Shown here: positions 21,746 to 32,250 of the stretch, piece by piece
Numbering within the stretch: position 1 is the first letter of the stretch
How the letters are laid out: every line of letters begins with the position of its first letter
NCBI GenBank assembly: GCA_037043235.1
Contig: JAWRVZ010000254.1
Location: forward strand, 496,001 to 560,000
Origin: Rhodeus uyekii
Taxonomy: Eukaryota; Chordata; Actinopteri; Cypriniformes; Acheilognathidae
Direction: 5' to 3'
DNA: 64,000 nt
The notes under the pieces: generated by a model
What the model saw: the letters and a program-made list of their open reading frames with translations, nothing else
Told to the model about the DNA's origin: nothing
The model's database searches: none
Position numbers and translations under genes: made by a program

Positions 21746-24315
21746 TGTTTTGTGAGCTCAAAAGAGGAAAAAGTTCTAAATACCCCGTTAGAAGTTAATT
21801 TAATTGAACAGATTTGTTTACTTTAAGCTTGCTCTATACTCAAACTAATCAATTATTTTGAGCATTAGGGTTTATTGACAAGTGCAATTAAGCGCACTTC
21901 TTTTTCACACAGAAGATCAAGCTCTTCCATTTGTTTCCTGGTGGAATTGCGTATGTTAATGCATTATGTTTTTTTTATTTTTTCAGATGATAATGAATTA
22001 AATGTAAAGCCCTAGAGCAGTGTTTACCTCAAAATGAAGCTCTGGAAATCAAAGAGGTTTTGAACCATCAATAAAGTGCTCTGACTGCTACTGGCTGCCA
22101 GACACCGGTGTTTAAGTGCTGACTTGCTTCTGAATACCCTTAACGGTCTTTATCCATTAATCATGGCAAAGAGATCACTACCACTTATTCACGGTTATCT
22201 AGAAGTGAATAAATCAACAAGAACGGGGATGGTTTGCTGCAGTCCATGTGCGGCACAAAGTCAAGTGCTTTCTTCAAATTTTCAACCTCCATTTTACAGT
22301 TGAAGCAGTGCATAAAATAATTGTGCATCATATAAAATCTAAATATTTAATCGTTTGTAAGAAAGAAAAAAAGCTTTGTTCACGGAGCTATGTGTTTTCA
22401 CGCAACAAGGATCGAAGGTAACCAAGCATAGGGACAGATGGTGCTCACTGGCCATGTGGTCTCAATTTTAGTTGCTCTGACATTATTTACTGGCTTTGGA
22501 GTCAGGAAATAATGGAGTCAAGAAAAGACGAAACTCCTTTCTGTTGACATGCTACACTTTTAATGATACTAAGAGGTAAAGCTCACAATGGATGTTGCCA
22601 ACAGCACCTTCTTTATTCTTGACAGGATTATTACCTCCTGGTGCTCCACCTCATCAAAGGAAAACATTGCAGTTAGATGGATTCCCTCCCTTGAAGACTT
22701 AAAGGTGTATTAACAGAGGCTATGCTGACCTTTTTGTGTCTTGTTATTTGCTCTTTTTTCCGTTTAAGCCTCAGGAAAGTCGTATTAGTTGGAGTGCTCG
22801 CTATTTTTAGGCATGATAAGGTAGGATTTTGTCTTCTTGTCTTCTTATATTTTACACAATAATTCTACTTAACTATATTTTTTATTAATATAAGTGCATA
22901 ATAAAAAATAAAAATAAAAATTGTTTTTTTTTTGTAATAAATATATACTGCTATGCACATGCTATGCTAAACTAAATTAAAAGTCGAACGGATGGAATCA
23001 TGCGATCCAGTCAAGGGTCTTCATGGCAACCTGTCAAAATAAAGGTTCAATTTAAGTTGAATAAATATATGAATTTCTGAAAAACCAAACAACAAAATAA
23101 ATAAAAAACAGTTCATAAGGCAGTAATATTGTTAATAATAGTAATAGAGTTTTTTTTAATTTTTTTTATTTATTTTTATTTTTTTTACAGCCTAAAAATA
23201 AAGCTACTGGGTGATTGGTGGAGATTTTATGAATCTGATCACCAAAAAAAGATTTGAGATTTGTTCACTGATCCTTTCTTTACACATATGTACACCATTG
23301 AAAAGTGGATTATGGTCTGAGGAAGTCATTTGAATCATTCACTGAACCAATTTGCAAATAACAGTGTTGTTAGACTGAAATGTTTATCATTACAATTAAT
23401 GTATTACTATTTAAAGATTTCAGAAAGAGTAATTTAAGAATCCAAGCAACATTTTTTACCCTCAGTTGTTGCTCACCATTTGTTCGCTTAAAATGTTTGT
23501 TCTAAATCATTTATTCGTTACTTGTGCGTATCGTAACACCCCATTATTCAATTTAATTGCTTATTTATTTCATTCATTATTTCAGCCTTTCCGAATAAAG
23601 TATTTGGCTTTTGCTGCATCTTTTAGTTAGTCTCAACATAGCATCCCTAACACTAATGCTAACTAAAATATACAGAGACTGTCAATTGAAACCTCTCAGA
23701 ATGCAATTCACAACACAAGTACACGACACATTCTCAATATCCAGGCTCTGCATTGGGTAGTGGCATCAATTTTTTTCCTATTCTACTGCCAAGGTGGACC
23801 TAGACTGCATCAAAATCGCACAGACCCCTACTATTTTGTAGGCAAAAAATATATATATTATAGTATGTCCATATTCACAGTATTCATAAAACACTGGGCA
23901 AAAATTTCCCAGGCAATTTACTACTTCTGGCAAGATTTTGAAGACCACATGAAATGGACATTTTACTATCCGATGAGGCAACAGGAGAGGATTTGTGAAT
24001 GACAGTATTCATACGTACATTATAATATAACTTTGTTTTTTAAGGGTGACAAAGTAAATGCTTACTCAAAAGAAGTACAGAGAGTGTGCAACTTTTGACG
24101 CAGCTCTAGCTAGTTTCTTGAAGAACAACACTTCTGGTTCAGACAATTGACATAACTCTATTGCCCCCTTGAGTTTGGAGGTTTGTGCAATTAAGTCTGC
24201 ATTATGTGCTTTGTTGTGGCTTTTCAGCTTTTCATGTTTGTTTTTTTTTCAGCTTGCAATTGCAAGATATACATACAAGCTATGCCGTTGTGAAACATCA
24301 TAATTATGATATTGT
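21746..24315. other. Spacer, no gene seen
   Basis: Poly-T/A-rich patches lie at 22915-22935 and 23150-23190. 22030-22280 and 22600-22800 are moderately complex and AT-rich without a recognised product. Confidence 0.4.
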
Positions 24316-24349
24316 GCAATTACAGAAATGTATTGAAGGGGGCAGGAAA
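24316..24349 (+). repeat. 34-bp exact direct repeat, copy 1
   Basis: Begins gcaattacagaaatgtat and ends gggggcaggaaa. Identical to 24775-24808. Confidence 0.9.
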
Positions 24350-24774
24350 ACTTCTTTGTACCTTCTTTTTACAGCTCACTTCAAAGCTAATGCAAATGAT
24401 CCTTTCTGGTGTCTCTCACATTTATCCTTCCAGCATTTTTGAAGGCAACATCAGCACCAGGGCAGTCCTCTGCTGATTTTTAAAGGAGCAGCAAACAGCT
24501 CCAGGTCTGGGTACGTCCCAAAACAGATCCCATTCAACATCTGCCTGGTGCAGAACAGCTGAAGTGCCATTGGGAGTTAATGGCGGTCATGGCGACGGCC
24601 CCTTGATCTGAACACTGGCCCCTGACACGGGCTCTCAGGTACTTACAGCCCACAGCACAGATGGGGAACCGTACGTGACAGAGACACTGTTTCCAAGTCA
24701 ATTATCACACCACTAGTCCCGAGCGAGACACCAATCTCGTTTATGCCAACGCCATCTTCCCTGTTTCACCGAAC
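24350..24774. other. Segment between the two 34-bp repeats
   Basis: A 425-bp unique segment of average GC, with no recognised product. Confidence 0.45.
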
Positions 24775-24808
24775 GCAATTACAGAAATGTATTGAAGGGG
24801 GCAGGAAA
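24775..24808 (+). repeat. 34-bp exact direct repeat, copy 2
   Basis: Identical to 24316-24349, offset 459 bp. The sequences on both sides differ. Confidence 0.9.
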
Positions 24809-27009
24809 GCGAGAAAGACCATTAAAACAGGGCTGTGTGAATCTGTGCACTTTATATCTAAACGACTTCAAGCTTTTAGCCTTGACAGCCAGATTCAGAA
24901 GTTTCTCAAGGGCCTCGCTGCTTTGGAAACCTCACTTTTACATGCGTTCAGTGAGCAGTCAGGAACAGAGAGCAAAAGCCAGCTTTGATTACACAGATAA
25001 AAGGTCACAGAGCCACTCAATCGTTGTCAAAATGCTCCGTTTGTTTAAAGTGTTCTTTCTTCACTTCATTACTCTTCATTGATTTACTTTCTTTCTGTGC
25101 TTGAGTTCTGACACACCAATTTGCTGTCATTTTTCCTCCCAACATGTTTTAGCTGGACACCATTTTCCCTGTACTTTTCTAAGCATTGTATGCGATAGAC
25201 ATGAAATAAACATCCAGTGGATTGTTCTATTCATTTTCAAGGGTAAGAAGGAGCATTTTTCTTTTGCTATCATACTGCAGTTTATAACTTTCTTTTTAAA
25301 TTTATACGGATGATATCTAGAAGTAGAATGGAAGAGCGGTTGGTGACCACTATGATTCCATATACACTGACTAATTAAAAGATTTATATTTATATAAATG
25401 TAAAGTCATTTTTGTGTTAAATGAGAAAAGGATCAAATAGGCATTACAAATAGTAAGGGGTGTAGGGGACATGATATATAAATGTTTAAATTAGTCACTG
25501 ATTCATTCAAGAATGAATGGCTTTCTATATGAATGGGCCAGTGAATCATTGGTTCACCCAAATGATTCGCTCAAAACCTGGATTCATTCAGTAAGGATAG
25601 ATGCTCTGAGATGTACATACTTTTTGTTGTGTCTGAACAGGTGATATTTTTGTTGGCAAATTTGAGAAAAAAACAGACAATAAAAATGTGGGCTTTAAAT
25701 GCGTCAATAATTATCCCATAACTAATTGAATTAACATATGAAATCATCAGCCCTTATGTAGAGCAATACTTCTGCTGTCAAATATCTTCCACTATCTATC
25801 AAAGTAGTTTTAATTTATTCACAAACTCTGTCTTTACATATTTATCCGCTATCTCCCATTGCTTATGTGACAGTGCCAAATGCACTACTGCCCTTTACGT
25901 CCCATCCTGCATAAATCCATTGCAAATAAAGATTAAATGCATCTATAATGCACTTAAATACAGTTAGCAAGATTACATCAAATCCAATTTTTCATGGAGA
26001 CATTGAAAAGGCAATTGAGATGACACCATAATGGTAGGTTCTGGTGCCCGGCAGGATACGGGGCAGCCAACTGCTCCCACTGATGGAGTCCCTGTTCTGC
26101 CACCATAACATAACAGAAAACTCAATTACCCCTCCTCCCCTTCCAACAGAACAGCCTTGTTTACTAGAGATTGATTCTGGCCGGACCGAGCCAGGGACCA
26201 GCTGTCTATCCTTCATAATGGCCTCCGAGGGACACAACGCTCGACATCCAGTTAGGCCAAATTGTGTCAATATTCATGGCGCCAATAGCTTTATCAAATT
26301 AGCGATTTCAAAAAATTGTAAGTATAAAATGGATTAATGTTGGAGTGGGATAATTGCACATGCTTAACCATGCACCTTTGCTTGTTATTTATTCTCTCCT
26401 GAACATTAATACGTCTGCGATGAGATCGTTTTGGCAGTAATGGCTTTCATTCATCTCATTGAAATTGATCATTAGACTGCCCTCATAAACCAACATCATA
26501 ATCCAGTGTCAGACAGTCGTTATTTGCACCATAACATTCCTTTCTGCCTCATTTTCTACCGCCCACAGAAATGTATCAGTCATTTTCCCCAATTAAAATC
26601 TCTTTACAGCTCCAAACATTTCAGAGTGCACCAAGATATTTCATTTCTGTATATTAAGATAGATTAGGTTTTGATCAGGAAAAATGCTTCTCATGATACA
26701 TGATTTCCTCTTGTCAATTTGATGTGCCTTAAAAACAAATGTCACAACCAACTTATTTTTTTTGTTTCATCATTTTGTGCCAAACCCAAAAGCTGTTCGC
26801 CAAAACTTGTTGAATGTTTACGCAACTCTTTCCATATAATAGTCTGTCAAACACCATAAAAGTGCAATAATATGTGTCCATACTAACAACAGCTTTAAGG
26901 CACGCTTAAACATATATATTTTTATTCTTTGATAATCTTCTAAGCCAAGTTTGTTCACAGAAGTCAAAAATTAGATTGCAGGTGCAAAAAACGAATGATA
27001 ATCACAAAA
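24809..27009. other. Spacer, no gene seen
   Basis: Includes a mixed-composition, low-repeat stretch at 26040-26520 with TAAT/ATTA-type words in a gene-poor setting. No coding signal is supported. Confidence 0.4.
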
Positions 27010-27088
27010 AACTGTGATTGGTCTGCTTTGCTCTGATTGGTCAGACGGCCCAGTCTGTTGTACTTGGTCTGCTCTGCTCTGATTGGTC
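27010..27088. repeat. Short tandem repeat with CTCTGATTGGTCA units
   Basis: tgattggtctgctttgctc and cttggtctgctctgctctg precede two copies of tgattggtca. The inverted CCAAT-box core ATTGG therefore recurs, three times in all. Confidence 0.7.
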
Positions 27089-27527
27089 ATTTATCATTAA
27101 CTTTGAGATCTTGAAACTATATTACACACTACATTGAAGTTAATATCTGAAGAAGAACAAATAATAATAAGGCATTTTAGGTTTAAAAGTGTAGCTTTTT
27201 TTTCTCTGAGCATAACATAAATCATAATAGTTGCTGTCAAATCATTCTGAAGTCTTGCCAGGAAACATAGTGAGCATGTTTGCGACCAGAAGAGTTTCAC
27301 TCAACAGGACTGGATGCACCTCATTTGCCGCTATCGGCTCTTTGATGTTCCTAAAGTGTAAACTGTCGGAAGTCTGTGCAATGTGGGGTTGACAGCCTAA
27401 TTATCCAAGCAGGGCACAACTGCTTATTGCAAAACATCTGAATCCACAAGCTTGACTGAACATGTTTCTATACTCAGTAGGTGTGGGGTGTCCCATTTTA
27501 CATTTTATGATATCTCTCAAGTACAGG

Positions 27528-27530
<3 letters not shown>
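27089..27530. other. Spacer, nothing recognised
   Basis: No supported feature. Confidence 0.4.

Positions 27531-27560
<30 letters not shown>
27531..27560. repeat. (GA)n microsatellite
   Basis: Perfect AG array of about 30 bp. Confidence 0.97.
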
Positions 27561-27563
<3 letters not shown>

Positions 27564-30018
27564 ATTCTTCTTTAACAACAACAGAGCTAAACTGAACCCT
27601 GTTTGGTGTCCCACTGTTATGGAAACTGTACCTTCCCATGCTATAAGCTATTGGAAACACAAAACAGTTCAATTACAGACAAGCTAAATAAAAAATAAAT
27701 AAAAAAGTAATTATCTACACTATAATCTACCATCAAAAAGCTACTTACACCATTGAAGCTACTGAAGGGACAAATATCGAACTCCAAACATTTTAATCTG
27801 AGCTAATGATAAATACAAAAAAAAGAGGAAAGGTCAAACAGTTTAAAACATGTGCCAAGTTCACAGAAATGTATTCTTGTTGGTTTTATTTCTTTTGAAA
27901 AAACGTTTGCCATTTTAAATACTATTTAATGATGCCTTTACACATCGATTACATGCAAATATGTATATCAATTAAACAAAATTCACTTTTTAAACAGATA
28001 TAATATGACATTTTACAAAGTTCAAATTATTCCTTCTCCATGACATAATTTTCAGTTTTGTATTTTCTTTTATCTTGTACCTTTCTGCATGATTGTTGCA
28101 CAACAAGACTGATTCGCCAGACAAAAGTTCTTTAAAACATTTATATTGTAATGAAACTCTTTTACTTTATTTATATATATATAACTGTACCCCTCCCCGG
28201 AAATGTAATCAGGGTTTAGAGTTTTCAGGGAAATCAAATAGCACATAGCTAACTTATACCTGTTGTTGTCTCTGCACAAAGATTCAGCAATAATAAAGTA
28301 GGGAGAACCAGGACCCCTTCTGCAGACAGAGGAAGTAATGAAGATACGATAAGGAGAGATGTCAGGGACAGTTGGTGGAGGTCACTCGCTCTCACCTTGG
28401 GAGTTCTTGGCGGAAAATCTCTGACAGGTTTACACATATCCAGCCTCTCATGCACAAATAAACATGCAGACGTCGGACAGCTTGGGGGTTTGGACGCGCT
28501 CTGTGGGGAATTCCAGGCTAATGCTAATGCCAGTTCATCACTTTAGCAAGAGACCAAACAGCCACAAATCTGCAGAGGCTGCATATGGTCCAAGGTTAAA
28601 GAGTTATTGGCCTGAGAATGCACATGAATTGACTCTGGCTGAGATTTCATGTTTGCCGTACATATTTGAGCACCATGGGATTGACCTTAGCAGTCAGGTG
28701 GACACATGCAGGTCAATGATGATACATTTATCTTTATCAACAGTGATTGTGTTGAGGTAGACAGCAAACAATGGACATATGATCTGAAATAGTGTCCAGG
28801 CTTCAAATTTGAATTTGACTTCAAAACATTTTATTTTAAACTGCCCATATTATGCATTTTTCAAATATTACCTTTCATGTAGTGTAGTGTAGTGAAGTGT
28901 AATGTTTGTGAATATAAAAGATCTGCAACATTTTATACTGCCTAAAATAGAAGAAAAATACACCTTGCACACTGTTCACATGCTACTTTGTGCCTGAAGA
29001 AGAAATTGTTTATCATAAAGAATTTGGGCAGTGGAGAGGGTGAGGGATGAACCAGTGAAACAAGTGTTATTGTCATTTCCATATCCTGATTTTTTGTTTT
29101 CACACAGAGTAACATGAATAGTAATCAGGTTGGCTGTAAAGAAACAATTTATTCACTGTCAAAAAAGGTACATTTCACATTGCTCAGTGAACCAAACACA
29201 TCCTGTATTCCAAATCATACAGTTTGCAAGAAAAAAATGGCTTCATTTACTTGTATTGTAAGTAACCTTAACTTTTATTTTTTGTAGTAATCAGCTGCAG
29301 AATGAGTTTAATTTGCAGTGTAAATGCATCCATGATGATGGGATCACTGAAGCTGTATCCTGTTTGTTGACAAAAGTGGCAAGGATACTACATTGCTGGA
29401 GGATCTGGAAAACTCTTGGCTTTAAAATGTAACGACAGGCAATAAGAAGCTAATGAGTAAGGTGATGAATAATTTACGAAACCGCAGACTTAAAACTGAT
29501 ACGATGCGGCAGTTCGTTCAAATGCATGTCAAGGCAAGCCTATTCCTCTTAACCTCCAATTGGAAAAGGAGATCCCGCTTGTTGAAGGAGCAAAGGCTAA
29601 ATGCATGAACAAGAATCCAAATGCTCAGCTATGCTACGCTAATGGCATTGAGCAGTGTGAACTTGAGATCACTGGCAGATGTTTCCGGTAGTACAGCGTG
29701 CGAGCTGAGAGACTGTCAAGGTAATGAGTATTGATTGGGATTTGTCACAGTGGAGCTCTGAGAGGCAAACGTTGGCTTGATCAGAGGATTTAGCGGAACC
29801 AAGAAACGGTCAGACGTCAGGTTCTCATACCCATCTGAGCTCCTCTGCAGAAATCTCTTTGTTTGTGTGATCTTGACATGAAACCCAGGAATGATTCAGC
29901 ATTCTTTGTGATTGGGATGGAAAAAGAAGCTGACAATTCATTTGAGGCTTGTATGAATCTTTTTGTTATTATCCGTTTATCCTTTTTGTTTTGTGGTATT
30001 TTTTTTATGTTCGAAACT
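27561..30018. other. Spacer, no gene seen
   Basis: Frames near 28249-28455 (minus) and 28464-28760 (plus) are unrecognised. A short tandem gtagtgtagtgtagtg lies at about 28878-28895. Confidence 0.4.
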
Positions 30019-30573
30019 AGTCAAGTCAAATCAAGTTAACTTTATTTTTATGGGGCTTTTTAGGGCAATAATATTGATGAATATTATATGTTAAGTGTCC
30101 CCAACTGAGCAAGCCAGAGGCAACAGTGGCAAGGAACCAAAACTCCAGCAGGCTACAGAATGAATGAAGAACAGAATGGAGAAAAAACCTTGGGATAAAC
30201 CAAGCTCAGTTCAGGGACCAGTTCTCCCCTGGCCAACAGACAAACAGTGCATGATTGTGATATAGAAAACATTTCAGTCAGATTGAGATAGAGACACTGA
30301 AAATCTTTAATCCAGTTCTGTGTGGTTGGAGATCATAAGGCCTTCACAGGAGAAGGTCTAGGAGAGTCACAGTTTCTGCAGCACTTCAGGGCTGTGTTGG
30401 CTGTGCCCAGGTGCAGGTCATTGATCTAATCTGGTTGTGGCCCGGATCTGGCTGACCATGATAACCTCGGGCTAAACAGAGACTAATATCAGCATAGATG
30501 CCATTCTTCTTATGATGTAATGAATACATCAGATATTATGGGAAGTGTAGCCAGTTCCAGCTGACCTAAATCA
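30019..30573 (-). mobile_element. L2-type LINE 3' UTR, part of a split copy
   Basis: On the minus strand this matches the 3' UTRs of the L2 copies at 41286-42460 and 46345-47925: ggttttttctccatt, gttggccaggggagaactgg, tgctcagttgggg. It ends in aaagttaacttgatttgacttgact, the TGACT-type tail of the family. The upstream part of the same copy is at 31979-32250, separated by about 1.4 kb of younger DNA. Confidence 0.85.
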
Positions 30574-30907
30574 CTGACCTCTCGGTGTAAGAGCATTGTA
30601 TCAGTGTACGAGAAAATTTTTCCCTCACCCACACGCATTTTTGTGTGGAAAAGTCCTAACGCTCATTTTTACTGAAAATATCCTAATGACAGCCTCTCAT
30701 AACACAGTCACGCGGTTCCAACCCCTTTATCACGCCTTAACTCATTCATTCTCTCAGCTTCACTTGCTTTGGCTGCATCATTCACCACAGTGCATACTTT
30801 TATGAGTGATTCACAGCGTTTTTACCTCCCGTTGTTAATATTAATTAATTGTGATCACTTTTGTTCATGTAGTGAAATATACACATACAGTATCTCTAAG
30901 CAGTAAC
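30574..30907. other. Insert sequence between the L2 halves, unidentified
   Basis: Not L2. Probably part of the DNA inserted into the L2 copy. Nothing recognised. Confidence 0.4.
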
Positions 30908-31280
30908 TGTCAGGGTTCATGAATTCATTGTCTCCTAGTTCTGCCTGTGTGTGTGTGTGTGTGAGTGTGTGTGTGAGTGTGTGTGTGTGTGGTCACTGAG
31001 CACCTGATTCTCATATCATCTGCCTATCTCGTACACGGCTCCCATTAGTTCGCAGCTCCCGTGAGTTCGTTTGTTCGCGGCTCCCCAGCTCCCCATCTCC
31101 CATGTTCCACGACTTTCACTCTAGATTGCATACTTTCTTGCGTTCTGCCTAATTAATGTGTTTTCTCAACAAGTATGCCCGCTTATTATCACCAATAAAC
31201 AGCTTTAACCAGCCTTGGAATTCAGGGTTTGATTCCTACTCCTTCATGTATTTTTTGGTGTACAGTTTTGACTGAGACAT
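30908..31280 (+). repeat. Possible solo LTR
   Basis: Starts TGTCAGGG and ends TGAGACA (TG..CA borders). It has an AATAAA signal at 31194-31199 and a GT array near 30945-30992. Length (373 bp) and borders would fit a Gypsy- or ERV-type solo LTR, but no target duplication is visible and no internal region is present. Weak call. Confidence 0.25.
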
Positions 31281-31462
31281 GATAAACAAGCCAGCTAGTT
31301 AGCTTTTGTCACAGACAGGTGCACACACACAGTGGACGAGAGTACATGACTGAGGCTGTGTGAGTCAAACAAATGCAGCGATTTATATTTGTGCAGTGAT
31401 TTCATTATTTTTTAGACAAAGAACATTTTACATCCCGTACTGCCATTGTAATCAGCCAGCGG
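31281..31462. other. Insert sequence, unidentified
   Basis: No recognised feature. Lies between the LTR-like block and the CAGTGTTGCCAAC-ended block. Confidence 0.35.
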
Positions 31463-31767
31463 CGGCTTCCCGGACATGCGTGATTCATTTGCACGTGGAG
31501 GAGTGAACATCTCTTGCTCTCCCTGCATCTGGGAGCAGCTGCTGCGCAAGGACCGGGCCGCCTGTGAGTGCTTTTTGATGGGGATGCAGCAGCACTCGCT
31601 GCTCCTTGAGAAGAGTAAGAACGATATGTGCTTTCACTTCAGAGAGTCTCCAAAAGTCTTCAATAACTCCAGATAACGTTGTTAGATTTGTCGCTAGTTG
31701 CTTGTGCTAGAGGGGTCTGAAAACTTGCTAAATATAGCGACAAAGGCGCCAAGTTGGCAACACTGAC
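31463..31767. mobile_element. DNA-transposon-like fragment with a CAGTGTTGCCAAC end
   Basis: Its right end, read on the minus strand, is cagtgttgccaacttggcg followed by cctttgtcgctatatttagc. This is a terminal sequence style widespread in fish genomes. The left end is not defined. A 66-codon frame at 31476-31676 lies in it and is not a recognised protein. Confidence 0.4.
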
Positions 31768-31885
31768 AGCGATCCACGTGCAACGCGAACTCAGCACATG
31801 CGCAGTGAAATCTCAGTAACGAGATAACCATGTGAAGTGGCGTATATGACGTAAAAGAATCGACATTACCCAGAAGAAAATGCTT

Positions 31886-31978
31886 TGACAAATAGGGAGT
31901 TTGACGGTTCCACTTCAAAAATGTTGACATAATAGTATTGGCGAGTTAACCGTGACTCAAGATAAGTGAACTCCACTG
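31886..31978 (-). mobile_element. pogo/Tigger-like end inserted in the L2 copy
   Basis: The reverse complement begins CAGTGGAGTTCACTTATC and matches 14594-14684 over about 90 bp. It abuts L2 sequence exactly at a TA (31979-31980), the target dinucleotide of this superfamily. Confidence 0.6.
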
Positions 31979-32250
31979 TATATAATGTGTATGCCAGGTT
32001 GAAGAGATGTGTTTTTAGTCTAGATTTAAACTGGCAGAGTGTGTCTGCTTCCCGAACTGTATTAGGAAGACTGTTCCAGAGTTTAGGAGCTAAATAGGAA
32101 AAGGATCGACCACCAGCAGTTGACTTTGATATTCTAGGGATTATCAACTGGCCAGAATGTTGGGATCACAATAGATGTGAAGGACTATAATGTGTTAAGA
32201 GATCACTCAAATACTGGGGAGCTAAACCATTTAATGCTTTGTAAATAACT
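31979..32250 (-). pseudogene. L2-type LINE reverse-transcriptase C-terminal remnant
   Basis: Minus-strand translation gives the family block with PRISKSTAGGRSFSYLAP and LWNSLP..VREADTLC..F, ending in HLFNLAYT, as in the copies at 41601-41801 and 47100-47366. It corresponds to the last roughly 90 residues of ORF2. It is truncated at both sides: sequence similarity stops at about 32250, and the pogo-like end cuts it at 31980. Confidence 0.85.

Noticed and set aside
31476..31676. 66-codon frame with several cysteines
   Set aside because: Lies in a transposon-like block with a CAGTGTTGCCAAC end. No domain is recognised, so it is not called as a gene.
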